From Sphingobacterium griseoflavum (lineage in GTDB: Bacteria; Bacteroidota; Bacteroidia; Sphingobacteriales; Sphingobacteriaceae), in the NCBI RefSeq assembly GCF_014653155.1, contig NZ_BNAF01000007.1, positions 124,001 to 188,000 of the forward strand: a DNA stretch of 64,000 nucleotides, in the 5' to 3' direction. A program made the position numbers and the translations under genes. How positions within the stretch are numbered: position 1 is the stretch's first letter; the number at the start of each line of letters is the position of its first letter. This document shows positions 26,784-35,532 of the stretch, piece after piece. The notes under the pieces were generated by a model, which saw nothing but the letters and a program-made list of their open reading frames with translations, searched no databases and was not told the origin of the DNA.

Positions 26784-28205
26784 ATGAAAAAAATATTTAA
26801 TTCCACTGTAAAATTATTTTTGACAGGTGCGGTTTTTTTGGCTTCCTGTTCAAAGAACATAGATTTAGTGCCAAGCGATACGATTCCCTCGGAGTCGGCT
26901 TTGGAAAATTATCAGGATTATGACAAAGCTGTCATTGGAGCATACTCAAATATCGCCTATCAGCAAACTATCAACGTCAACACTGTTCTAGCTGATGAAT
27001 CTCGGTGGGCAATTGATAATAATGCACGTAACTATAGCGCCGGTGCACATAAATGGGCATTTGATGCTGGAGAAGCTACGGCCACCGATGGTTGGGGAAA
27101 TTTGTACAACGTTATCGACCGTGTAAATAGAGCGTTGGCTTTATATGATAATATTACAACGACAACTGCGGAAGAGGCAAGTGCATTGCCGCGTTTAAAG
27201 GGAGAACTACATGCTATTCGTGCTTTCGCACATTTTGAATTGTTGCGTTGGTTTACGGAGGAATTCACGCCTACGTCGTTAGGAGTTCCGGCCATGACTG
27301 CGTCGACGGTAACAGGTAAGCCCGCGAGAAACACATGGGCTGAGGTGATGACCCTGATCCAAGCTGATTTGTCGGAAGCTGATCAGTTGATTCCGTCGGC
27401 ATTTACGGATATTTTCCGGATTACAAAGCCTGCTGTAGCGGCAATCCGCGCTCGAGTTGCTCTTTATAACAAAGACTGGGCGAATGCGATCACCTATGCA
27501 AACCAAGCTTTGGCTTCTAAAGGAACATTAGCTACGGGCGAAACATACAATGGTATTTGGACAGATGCCAATACGTCGGAAGTATTCTTTCAATTGCGAA
27601 GAAATTCTAATTCAGGATCTATCAGAACGTTATGGACAGATGATAATACTGATGTGTTTTTCTCGCCTTCGTATAAATTGATGGCTACTTTTGATCAAAC
27701 AAATGACATTCGTTATGCAAGATTCTTTATGGATGATACATCAGTGCCCGTGACGAGAGAAAATTGGAAAGTAAACAAGTATCCCGGTCAGAATGCGACA
27801 AACCGGTTTAATAATATTAAAGTTTACCGCGTTTCCGAAATGTATTTGATATTGGCCGAGGCCTATGCGGAAACCAATAATTTGGCGGAGGGAACAAGTC
27901 GTTTGAATGCCTTACGCGCTGCGCGTATTAATGGTTATACCAGCCAGGCTTTTGCCAATGCTAACGCGTTGATCGAGGCGGTTTACCTAGAGCGCTACAA
28001 GGAATTAGCTTTTGAAGGTCATCGTTTCTTCGACCTAAGAAGACGTAACTTGCCGGTAGTGCGTACCGCGCAGGATATCGCTAGCGGAGCAGCTATTCCT
28101 TTACAGTTAAACACATCAGATCGAAACTATATTCTTCCAATTCCACAGTCAGAGATATTTGCTAATGAAAATATTGTTCAGAATCGTGGCTATGGCATGA
28201 ATTAA
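26784..28205 (+). CDS. SusD/RagB-family outer-membrane lipoprotein (locus 2)
   Basis: 473 aa, lipoprotein signal ending VFLASCSKNIDLVPSD. Canonical SusD features: the N-terminal DYDKAVIGAYSNIAY, LKGELHAIRAFAHFELLRWF, VAAIRARVALYNKDWANAITYANQAL (TPR), RVSEMYLILAEAYAE and the C-terminal LAFEGHRFFDLRRRNLPVVR, then YILPIPQSEI. It is closer to the classic RagB/SusD branch than the SusD of loci 1 and 3. The operon has two genes only. Confidence 0.95.
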   Translation: MKKIFNSTVKLFLTGAVFLASCSKNIDLVPSDTIPSESALENYQDYDKAVIGAYSNIAYQQTINVNTVLADESRWAIDNNARNYSAGAHKWAFDAGEATATDGWGNLYNVIDRVNRALALYDNITTTTAEEASALPRLKGELHAIRAFAHFELLRWFTEEFTPTSLGVPAMTASTVTGKPARNTWAEVMTLIQADLSEADQLIPSAFTDIFRITKPAVAAIRARVALYNKDWANAITYANQALASKGTLATGETYNGIWTDANTSEVFFQLRRNSNSGSIRTLWTDDNTDVFFSPSYKLMATFDQTNDIRYARFFMDDTSVPVTRENWKVNKYPGQNATNRFNNIKVYRVSEMYLILAEAYAETNNLAEGTSRLNALRAARINGYTSQAFANANALIEAVYLERYKELAFEGHRFFDLRRRNLPVVRTAQDIASGAAIPLQLNTSDRNYILPIPQSEIFANENIVQNRGYGMN

Positions 28206-28228
28206 CCGACGGTTTACTATATGCTTTT

Positions 28229-28269
28229 CGAAAAGGGGGGTGTGCTTGTAAAAGTACACCTCCTTTTCG
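28229..28269 (+). terminator. hairpin terminator of SusCD locus 2
   Basis: CGAAAAGGGGGGTGTGC pairs, with some G-U, with GTACACCTCCTTTTCG around a short loop. The T-run is within the 3' arm only. Confidence 0.6.
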
Positions 28270-28370
28270 TACATATGCAACATTTGATTCCTATAAAACT
28301 TTGCTGTTACCTCACTATTACAAGTTTCCTTGATGTGTTTTAGGTACTCTTGCTGTTACAACTTAAATGA

Positions 28371-28600
28371 TCAAACAGATTTGGACATGTGAATTTTCAT
28401 CTTGTGTTTTTTGCAAGCATGAAAGCGGAAAAAAGCATTGTATGTCGTAAAACTTTCCAGGTTTCCATTGGGATAGTACCGGTATACGTCACCTATAAAC
28501 CATTGATTGCGATCATTAGATGTACGCAATACGATGGCATTACTTTTCAGCGTATTGCCATGCCTGTAATGTTTTTTAAAGCCTAAAAGCCCAGTCAGCT
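28371..28600 (-). pseudogene. possible remnant of a MORN/YwqK-like protein
   Basis: The minus strand is open from about 28690 down to a TGA at 28373-28371, through the C14 tract, without a proper start codon at its head. The part below the tract reads protein-like: KHYRHGNTLKS, then WFIGDVYRYYPNGNLESF. The YYPNGNLES unit resembles MORN-type repeats common in Bacteroidota proteins. It has no start, no conserved neighbour and an intergenic setting, so a decayed gene is the best reading; chance is possible. Confidence 0.3.
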
Positions 28601-28614
28601 CCCCCCCCCCCCCC
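28601..28614. repeat. C14 homopolymer
   Basis: Fourteen consecutive C on the plus strand (G14 on the minus), in AT-rich intergenic DNA. It is by far the longest G/C run I saw in the window. Confidence 0.95.
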
Positions 28615-29112
28615 TCTACGTTTCTTGAGAAATAAAAGTTCCTAAAGGCATGTCTTTTCCCTATTATTAACGCTTTAATTTTCTTTGTTTGTTTAATGGA
28701 AAATCCAATTAGTTTTAACTTGACTTTGCAATTGTTAAAATAACATTTTATTTTTTGTTAAAATTTTTTGTCATTTACAGCTTGTTTTGTTGCTTGTGTG
28801 CAGCCGCTGTAATACAATATATTCATTAGTATCTCCAGCGTATATACGGCGTTGAGCCGTTTGTTTAATCATTTTTATGTCGTTTTTGTGGATAATTAGT
28901 GTTTTTTGTACAATTAATTTTTTATTCATGAAATTTTGCTTTTTTAAAATTTTAATTTATCATTGCAGTGATTAAATGTATCATGGAAATTAATTAGTGT
29001 GTATAATTAATTTTTAGTTGTGTTTTGATGCATTTTTTTGGTAGGTTTTAAACTGGTTAAATTATGATGCGACAGAGGTTTTCAAATCCGTTTGTACCGT
29101 TTCTTTAGCGCG

Positions 29113-29203
29113 CGAAGCCGCCGGACGACTAATGAATAGGCAACGTTTATTCTGCAGACGTCCGAGCATGATTTGCTTAAAAGCTTTGTGCTGACGCTTC
29201 GCT
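29113..29203 (+). promoter_or_regulatory. nested inverted repeats in the susC-3 leader
   Basis: GCGAAGC (29113-29119) pairs with GCTTCGC (29197-29203), and inside it GGACG (29124-29128) pairs with CGTCC (29160-29164). The block is GC-rich within AT-rich DNA. It could fold as RNA or be an operator; nothing known is matched. Confidence 0.4.
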
Positions 29204-29295
29204 AGCAACACTGGACAACGTGATTAATTACACGCCTGTTTGTATTGGAAGCCGTTTTTGCGAATCCACTTAGCATTTTTCTACTATCAAATAGT

Positions 29296-29328
29296 CCTTC
29301 TGCAGAGAAGGTTCATTAACTAAACAAT
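29296..29328 (+). promoter_or_regulatory. hairpin plus ACTAAACAA leader motif before susC-3
   Basis: CCTTC-TGCAGA-GAAGG (29296-29311) is followed by ACTAAACAAT (29319-29328), ending seven bases before the ATG. The same order, small hairpin then ACTAAACAA, occurs at 23664-23693 before susC-2 and at 23373-23407 before the vestigial start; ACTAAACAC alone is at 16944-16952 before susC-1. Confidence 0.5.
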
Positions 29329-29334
29329 AAACAA

Positions 29335-32300
29335 ATGAAACAAAAATTACTCAGTATTCTTGTGGTGCTGACCTGCTTTTTAGGAGAGGGGTTTGCACAA
29401 AATCGACAGGTGAGTGGAAAGGTCACCTCGGCAACGGACGGTTCGCCTATTAGCGGTGCCTCCGTTGCGCTATTGGGGACCACTACAGCAACGCAAACCG
29501 ATGCAGCTGGAAGTTTTGTGATGAGTGTGCCGCCAAACAGTACCCTGCTGTTCTCCTACATCGGCTATGTAAGCCAGCGGATTCAAGTGAACAACCAAAA
29601 TGTACTGAATGTTCGCTTGGCCGTGGATGAGACGTCATTGGAAGAGGTGGTTGTTACAGCGCAGGGCATTGAGCGAGCAGCGAAATCTATTGGCTATGCT
29701 ACCCAAAAGGTTACCGGTGAAAATTTGGTGCAGCGGTCTGAAACAAATGTGCTTAATGCACTCCAAGGCAAGGTCGCCGGGGTAAACATCTCGAGCTCGT
29801 CGGGCCAGCCGGGTGCCTCTACCAATATCAATATCCGGGGCATTACCTCCTTCGGAGGAAACAACCAGCCCCTGATTGTTGTTGATGGTATTATTTTCAG
29901 TAATGATACGGATAATAGCCAGAACACCTTGTTCGGTTCGCAGCCGGCCAACAGGCTGAACGATATTCCGCCAGACAATATCGAGTCGATAAATATTTTG
30001 AAGGGACCTGCCGCATCCGCCCTTTACGGATCCAGAGCTTCGGCCGGTGTCTTGATGATAACCACTAAAAGTGGGAAAGGAATGGCCGGGAAGACGGAGG
30101 TGACATTCAATTCGTCGGCTAACTTCCAAAATGTAGCCTATTTGCCCAGATTCCAAACCTCTTATGGGCAGGGTACACAAAATCTATACAACAATCAAGT
30201 CACCAGTTCATGGGGCCCTATTTTCGGTAGCGTTAGTGAAGTGGTGCAGGGCGGTACAGGATTGACGGTTCCATATCAGGCCTATCCAAACAACATTCGT
30301 GACTTCTACAATACAGGCGCATTTTTTCAAAATTCATTAAACTTAGCCGGTGGTGACGATAAAAGCAATTTTGCTGCAGGACTATCGAGTACGATACAGG
30401 AGGGGATAGTACCGAATAGCAAATACAATCGACATACGGCAAATTTGGGCGGAAATCGTACCCTAAACAATGGTATCAAGATAGGTGGAACGATTACGTA
30501 TTCGAAGACGAACCAACGTGGTTCTACGATGGGAAATGGGGGGAGTGCTTTTGGGCAAATTACCCGTATTCCAGTATCGTATGACCTGAACGGCACCCCT
30601 ATTTTAGATGCTGCCGGCAATAGACAGTATTTCCTCCCTAACCAGAACAGCCCTTTGTGGAGTGTAGAGAATGAATTTTTTGAATCGGCAGTGGATCGGG
30701 CGTTCGGTAATCTAACCATAGGTTACGATATCACGGATTGGCTGAACGTATCCTACCGCATGACCGGCGACACGTATATCGATCAGCGATCACAGGTGCT
30801 CCGGATAGGCGCTGCACGCGCGCCGCAGGGTTCCATCAATGAGGAGAGTCGATTTCGAAGTGAGCTTAATGGTGATCTGATGGTGAATGCACGTAAAGAT
30901 GACCTCTTCCTAGAAGGACTCACCGCGAACTTGTTGTTGGGACAAAATATCAATAGCAGAATCTTCCGAGAGGCAGGCGTCATAGGTGGCGGATTATCGA
31001 TGGTTGGATTTGACAACGTTGGTAACGCTTCTGTATTTACAGGATCCTATGCCAATCGGCAATTGCGTCGGTTGGTAGGGCATTATGCTCAGCTAGGCCT
31101 AGGGTATAAAGACTATTTATTTCTCGAATTAACCGGTCGTGCAGACAAGTCGTCCACATTGCCCACACATAACAACACCTATTTTTACCCATCGACTTCG
31201 TTAAGCTTTGTGCCGACGACAGCTTTCCAAAGCCTGCGGTCTGACGTGCTCTCTTTTTGGAAAATTCGGGCTAACGCCGCCCGTGTGGGACGAGATGCAG
31301 ATCCTTACCTCTTGTATTCAGTTTACAATATTGGAACATTTGGCAACAATACCGCTAGTATCCAATTCCCTTTATCGGTGGGCGGGTCTGCAATTCCGGG
31401 ATTTAATATCAGCACCAGAATCGGTAATCCGAACCTTCGGCCCGAGTTTGTGACGTCATATGAGTTTGGAACGCAACTTGGGTTGTTCAATAACCGGATC
31501 GACATAGATTTTACCTACTTCAGTACCCGTAGCAGAAGCCAAATTTTCAACGTCGCGGTATCCAATGCATCGGGTTTCGACAATCGGACCGATAATATCG
31601 GCGAAATGACCAACAGAGGGATCGAGGTTTTGCTGGGCGGATATCCGGTTCGTAATGCGGCATTCAGCTGGAAGGTCGATCTAAATTTCACCCGGATACG
31701 CAACAATGTGGTTTCTATTTTTGGTGACGAGCCTGTGGGGGGTGATAATTTGACCAGCACGGTGATTCCTGCAATCAATTCATTTATCGGTATTTCCCCT
31801 TCCATAGCCGAGGGATATCCTTACGGAGTCATCGTTGGTGCGGCTCATGCACGTAATGAGGCCGGAGAGCTTCTCATCAATCCTATTACAGGTCAATTCA
31901 TGCCAGGGGTTGGAAATAGAGTGATTGCCAATCCGCAAAAAGATTACACACTAGGTGTAGCTAATACGTTGACCTATAAAAATTTCAACTTGAATGCGTT
32001 GTTCGATATTCAAAAAGGTGGACAGTTATTCTCCTTTTCCCAGGTGGATATGCGATCCAATGGGATGATTTTCGAAACGGGAATAGATCGCGAGCAGCCC
32101 CGTATCCTTCCTGGTGTCATTGATAACGGAGACGGTACATTTCGGCCAAATGATATCCAGATCTCTGCCCAAAGTTACTGGCAAGGGTTGGGCGGTATTG
32201 GTTCTGAAGCCGCTGTTTTCGATGCTACTTCTTATCGGTTGAGAGAGGTGTCGCTCACTTATAATCTTCCGCAAAGTGTGATCAAAAATACACCATTTGG

Positions 32301-32466
32301 CCAGCTGTCAGTTGGATTTAGCGGCCGTAATCTATGGATGTTTGCACCAGGTTTCCCCAGCGACCCCGAAGTAAATACGCAGGGTGCCGGCAATGCGCAA
32401 GGTCTTGACTTGAATGGAGCGCCGACTACCAAAAATTATGGATTTAATTTACGTGCAACCTTTTAA
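29335..32466 (+). CDS. SusC/RagA-type TonB-linked outer-membrane transporter (locus 3)
   Basis: 1043 aa. Signal peptide MKQKLLSILVVLTCFLGEGFAQ, beta domain, TonB-box-like EEVVVTAQG, plug with NVLNALQGKVAGVNI, LIVVDGIIFSND and IESINILKGPAASALYGSRASAGVLMITTKSG, and a barrel ending in NYGFNLRATF. In sequence it is closest to the locus 1 receptor (shared IERAAKSIGYAT-type segment and the C-terminal GAPTTKNYG). No STN domain. The frame of the SusD gene overlaps its end, but the real susD start lies 13 bases after the stop. Confidence 0.95.
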   Translation: MKQKLLSILVVLTCFLGEGFAQNRQVSGKVTSATDGSPISGASVALLGTTTATQTDAAGSFVMSVPPNSTLLFSYIGYVSQRIQVNNQNVLNVRLAVDETSLEEVVVTAQGIERAAKSIGYATQKVTGENLVQRSETNVLNALQGKVAGVNISSSSGQPGASTNINIRGITSFGGNNQPLIVVDGIIFSNDTDNSQNTLFGSQPANRLNDIPPDNIESINILKGPAASALYGSRASAGVLMITTKSGKGMAGKTEVTFNSSANFQNVAYLPRFQTSYGQGTQNLYNNQVTSSWGPIFGSVSEVVQGGTGLTVPYQAYPNNIRDFYNTGAFFQNSLNLAGGDDKSNFAAGLSSTIQEGIVPNSKYNRHTANLGGNRTLNNGIKIGGTITYSKTNQRGSTMGNGGSAFGQITRIPVSYDLNGTPILDAAGNRQYFLPNQNSPLWSVENEFFESAVDRAFGNLTIGYDITDWLNVSYRMTGDTYIDQRSQVLRIGAARAPQGSINEESRFRSELNGDLMVNARKDDLFLEGLTANLLLGQNINSRIFREAGVIGGGLSMVGFDNVGNASVFTGSYANRQLRRLVGHYAQLGLGYKDYLFLELTGRADKSSTLPTHNNTYFYPSTSLSFVPTTAFQSLRSDVLSFWKIRANAARVGRDADPYLLYSVYNIGTFGNNTASIQFPLSVGGSAIPGFNISTRIGNPNLRPEFVTSYEFGTQLGLFNNRIDIDFTYFSTRSRSQIFNVAVSNASGFDNRTDNIGEMTNRGIEVLLGGYPVRNAAFSWKVDLNFTRIRNNVVSIFGDEPVGGDNLTSTVIPAINSFIGISPSIAEGYPYGVIVGAAHARNEAGELLINPITGQFMPGVGNRVIANPQKDYTLGVANTLTYKNFNLNALFDIQKGGQLFSFSQVDMRSNGMIFETGIDREQPRILPGVIDNGDGTFRPNDIQISAQSYWQGLGGIGSEAAVFDATSYRLREVSLTYNLPQSVIKNTPFGQLSVGFSGRNLWMFAPGFPSDPEVNTQGAGNAQGLDLNGAPTTKNYGFNLRATF

Positions 32467-32479
32467 TCTGGAAATCAAT

Positions 32480-33997
32480 ATGAAATTCGTTAAAAATAGA
32501 TCAATACTAGCAGTTTTGATGACGACAACAATCGCATGGTCTGGCTGCAACAAATTTTTAGATGTAAACGATACCCCCAACAATCCATTGGCGGTTCCTC
32601 CTTCTACACTGTTGTCCACCGGCTTGGCCGGTACAGCTTTCGCTGTTTCCAATGAGTTAAACCGCTTTGCCTCAACCATCATGAGCGTGACGGCCGGCGC
32701 AGCCGGTAGTCCTGCTGCTTGGGATATATACGCGGGTTTGACGGGAGCGGAATTTGGCAACCAGTGGAATTTTGAATTGTACGGAGGTGCATTAATCAAC
32801 TATAAGAAGATGATTGAAGCTGCCGAAGCGCAGCAGGGGCCTGCCTATGTAGGAATCGGTAAAATTATGATGGCCTATACCTTTTCGGTTGTAACGAATG
32901 TATGGGGCGATGTGCCTTATTCCGAAGCGCTTCAGGGCGACATGCAAGTCACAACACCTCGATTGGATTCCCAGCGGGATATTTACCTAGGCAATACATC
33001 GGGAAATATCCGCGGGCTTATGGACATGGTTAGAGAGGGATTAGCCGATCTAAGTCGCGAAAGTGTTCTCCGTCCGGGCGCGACGGATCTTGTCTATGGA
33101 GGGAATATAGAGCGATGGAGGCGTGCCGGAAATTCGTTATTGCTCAAATTAGCGATGCAAATCAGCCAGGTTGAACCTGCAATCGCCGCGCAGGTCATTC
33201 GGGAAGTCATGGACGCTAATCAGTATATCAACGAAAACGCCGGGAATTTGTCGGTAAGGTTTGGTGGTCAGGTGGGCAGCCATTCGCCGCTGTGGACATT
33301 GACCCATAATTCGCTATTCGAAAATGAACTGATGATCAGCACACGTTTTTTGAATCTATTGGAGCGCCTGAACGACCCAAGGCTACCTAATTTTGTAACG
33401 CGCGTTGAGCGGACGCCAGGTGCAACGCCTGTGTATGTGACAATTGATAACGGTTTCCGAGGTGTTTTGCCCCTTGCGGCGTTAACAAACCCGGCCAGAA
33501 AGGGGCGTTCGGTATATAATACCTATGCGACAGGTGTATCGGGTGAAGGGCCTGTACGCTTGCTGACCTATGCGCAAACATCTTTTATTCTTGCGGAAGC
33601 AGTGTTGCGGTTCGGCTTGCCCGGTGATGCCCAAGCCTTGTATGCGCAAGGAATTAGAGCGTCTATGGCCGAGGCGGGCATCAACGCCAGCGACATAGAC
33701 GGATACTTCAACGGGAATCCTAGTATTGTTACCCTTTCGGGCAGTATGGAGCAACAAATTGAGCAAGTCATCACGCAGAAATATATCTCTTTGTTTTCAA
33801 ATGGCTTAGAGCAATGGAATGACTGGCGGCGCACTGGCTATCCCACTTTGGCTGAACATCAAAATGCTGGGGGGATTGATGGAACCCGCCCCGTTCGAGC
33901 TGTTTATTTATTTACCGAGCAACAGAGAAACCCGAATTTTCCGCAAGGTACTGCGGTTCCGATGTCTAACGTTCCGGTATGGTGGGACGTCAATTAA
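32480..33997 (+). CDS. SusD/RagB-family outer-membrane lipoprotein (locus 3)
   Basis: 505 aa from the ATG at 32480; the frame is open from 32414 inside susC-3, but only the later start gives a lipoprotein signal (TIAWSGCNKFLDVND). SusD-like_2 features: DVNDTPNNPLAVPPSTLLSTGL, MMAYTFSVVTNVWGDVPYSEAL, QVITQKYISLFSNGLEQWNDWRRTGYPTL. Works with the SusC upstream as binding lid. The next gene is a small lipoprotein of the same operon. Confidence 0.93.
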   Translation: MKFVKNRSILAVLMTTTIAWSGCNKFLDVNDTPNNPLAVPPSTLLSTGLAGTAFAVSNELNRFASTIMSVTAGAAGSPAAWDIYAGLTGAEFGNQWNFELYGGALINYKKMIEAAEAQQGPAYVGIGKIMMAYTFSVVTNVWGDVPYSEALQGDMQVTTPRLDSQRDIYLGNTSGNIRGLMDMVREGLADLSRESVLRPGATDLVYGGNIERWRRAGNSLLLKLAMQISQVEPAIAAQVIREVMDANQYINENAGNLSVRFGGQVGSHSPLWTLTHNSLFENELMISTRFLNLLERLNDPRLPNFVTRVERTPGATPVYVTIDNGFRGVLPLAALTNPARKGRSVYNTYATGVSGEGPVRLLTYAQTSFILAEAVLRFGLPGDAQALYAQGIRASMAEAGINASDIDGYFNGNPSIVTLSGSMEQQIEQVITQKYISLFSNGLEQWNDWRRTGYPTLAEHQNAGGIDGTRPVRAVYLFTEQQRNPNFPQGTAVPMSNVPVWWDVN

Positions 33998-34014
33998 CTT
34001 AAAATCTTTAGGAA

Positions 34015-34518
34015 ATGAAAAAATATACATCTATATTATTCACGTTGGTTGCTGTATTTTTTAGCGCATGTGAAAAAAGTTACACGGAACTTTATTCCGA
34101 TAATCGCCCCGCTATCCCTGTCACGTTCGAGGGTGCCACTACGCATGGTTTTAACCCATTTATTGAGGTTCCTATATCGCAGGACAACTTTTCGTTGACC
34201 ATGGTTATACCGCAGGGATCAGGTCGGCAGATCAGGGAAATCAGTAGGGTGCTCGGCGGAGCGACTAATATCAATGCCGGAGGGGTTCGAGCTGCCACTT
34301 ATATTAGCGCGCCCATACCTGGTAACGGAAATCGAGTGGTGTTTGATACCTCGGTAACAGCATTTAGAGCGAGTAGCGCTGCCAACAATACATTGGTTCA
34401 AAATTTTCTCAATAATGCCGCACTGACAAGGTTAGAAATCGCATTTATGTTTTTGGTCACGCTCGATGATGGCCAGCAGATCATACCTGTGCAAGCTAGG
34501 GTGTTTTTGACGAAGTAA
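34015..34518 (+). CDS. small surface lipoprotein of SusCD locus 3, unknown function
   Basis: 167 aa with the signal KKYTSILFTLVAVFFSAC EKSYTEL (lipobox Cys 19). The rest is predicted beta-rich with no catalytic motif. Third gene of the operon, directly before a terminator, so probably an accessory surface protein of the same import system. It is not similar by eye to the third gene of locus 1. Confidence 0.65.
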   Translation: MKKYTSILFTLVAVFFSACEKSYTELYSDNRPAIPVTFEGATTHGFNPFIEVPISQDNFSLTMVIPQGSGRQIREISRVLGGATNINAGGVRAATYISAPIPGNGNRVVFDTSVTAFRASSAANNTLVQNFLNNAALTRLEIAFMFLVTLDDGQQIIPVQARVFLTK

Positions 34519-34546
34519 ACGGTCAGCTGCTATCAAAATCGAATTT

Positions 34547-34582
34547 TAGGTTGGTATAGGTTATCTATGCCAACCTTTTTTT
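34547..34582 (+). terminator. terminator of SusCD locus 3
   Basis: AGGTTGG-TATAG pairs with CTAT-GCCAACCT around GTTAT, followed by T7. The convergent gene ends at 34593. Confidence 0.85.
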
Positions 34583-34592
34583 GAGTTGCCTG

Positions 34593-35252
34593 TTATCTCC
34601 CAAATCCTGCTGTGAGCTGCGCATAGAAACCGCGTACACGATCAGCTGGTGCACCTGTTGCCTCGGCGTTCGCCACTTGCCATTTGCCTGGATGTAGGCC
34701 ATGTTTGTAACCCACGCGGAAAAAAGGTAAGTAGAGGCTACGTTCTTTCACAAATCGTTTAAACGTGATGCCTACATCAGCGACAGCGCCTCGCTGATCT
34801 ACACGGATACGGTTCGCTCTTGTTTGGAGGAAATCATCGAAAGTACCCGACATATCGCTTTGGACGACGTGTACGCGCGTATCTTGGTAGCCGATTCCTA
34901 ACTCGGGTGCGGTAATGATGGAGCCGAACGATATGGTGTTGGTGGATAGGTAAAACCGTAGATAATTTTGGCTGAAATCATTATCCGAAAAATCGCCGGA
35001 AATGTTGTGTTGTACACCGATGATCAGCGGTTTGGTACGATAGGCAATGCCGACGCCACCACTCATTAAAAACGCGCTCTGTTTGTCCAACCCCTGCATT
35101 TTCAATCGCGCATTGAGGTTGCTGAAATTAGCGTGTTCAAAGCCGGCGGCAAACGATATTTCTAAAGGAAGTTTTCGCTTCGGAACCTCTTGTCCTATAG
35201 CAAAGCCGGTAACGAATAAGAGGGTAGAAACAGCAAGTAGTTTGGTCTTCAT
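34593..35252 (-). CDS. secreted/outer-membrane beta-barrel-like protein, unknown function
   Basis: 219 aa. Signal peptide MKTKLLAVSTLLFVTGFAIG with cleavage before QE. The mature part alternates polar and hydrophobic residues (LEISFAAGFEHANFSNL, YLRFYLSTNTISFGSI, YLPFFRVGYKHGL) and ends in an aromatic/glycine pattern typical of small outer-membrane barrels. No family recognised. Divergent from the phytase-linked receptor, so it may share that control region, but no functional tie is shown. Confidence 0.6.
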   Translation of the reverse strand: MKTKLLAVSTLLFVTGFAIGQEVPKRKLPLEISFAAGFEHANFSNLNARLKMQGLDKQSAFLMSGGVGIAYRTKPLIIGVQHNISGDFSDNDFSQNYLRFYLSTNTISFGSIITAPELGIGYQDTRVHVVQSDMSGTFDDFLQTRANRIRVDQRGAVADVGITFKRFVKERSLYLPFFRVGYKHGLHPGKWQVANAEATGAPADRVRGFYAQLTAGFGR

Positions 35253-35502
35253 ACGAATCGAATCTTAGTTGTTGAAAAATATGGAATTTATTCCTTTCTG
35301 CAAGATATCTTTTTTAGTGACATGTTGTATGGATCCAAGGTACATTGTCGAGCTTTTCAATATCTTTTAATTTATAGAAGGTAGCGATATTTTTGCTATG
35401 GACGAAGAGATGAATAAGAAGCGGTACTTAATCCGTACGTTAAGCCATTCTTAATTAATATTTTCTTAACACAATAGTCATGTTCCGTTTATCTTAACTT
35501 CA
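35253..35502. promoter_or_regulatory. divergent control region with repeated (C/G)TTAA words
   Basis: CTTAA or GTTAA occurs at 35427, 35439, 35450, 35465 and 35493 on the plus strand. The first three are spaced 12 and 11 bases, close to one helical turn, as in PhoB-type direct-repeat operators. Together with the phytase downstream this is a candidate Pho box; the assignment is an inference. No gene is seen in this stretch. Confidence 0.4.
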
Positions 35503-35510
35503 TAGGTTTG
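35503..35510 (+). promoter_or_regulatory. promoter -7 box of the phytate receptor gene
   Basis: TAGGTTTG matches TAnnTTTG, 22 bases before the ATG. No TTTG -33 box is present; the place is taken by the TTAA words, as expected for an activator-dependent promoter. Confidence 0.55.
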
Positions 35511-35532
35511 TCGCAATGTCAAAAAACAAATC

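Larger units (their letters stand above)
28270..29112. other. intergenic region between SusCD loci 2 and 3
   Basis: It contains a C14 tract and a decayed minus-strand frame (listed separately), then about 450 bases of very AT-rich DNA (28700-29080) with several TTAAT and GTTAA words. A plus-strand frame at 28389-28586 is the shadow of the minus-strand one. No intact gene is seen. Confidence 0.6.

Noticed and set aside
28389..28586. 65-aa plus-strand frame between SusCD loci 2 and 3
   Set aside because: Its sequence is not protein-like, and the opposite strand of the same stretch reads better (YRYYPNGNLES). Treated as a shadow.
29635..30180. 181-aa minus-strand frame inside susC-3
   Set aside because: Antisense to the conserved plug domain of SusC; no independent support.
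16961..34518. Invertible (shufflon-like) switching of the susC genes
   Set aside because: All copies have the same orientation, no inverted repeats flank them and no recombinase gene is in the window.
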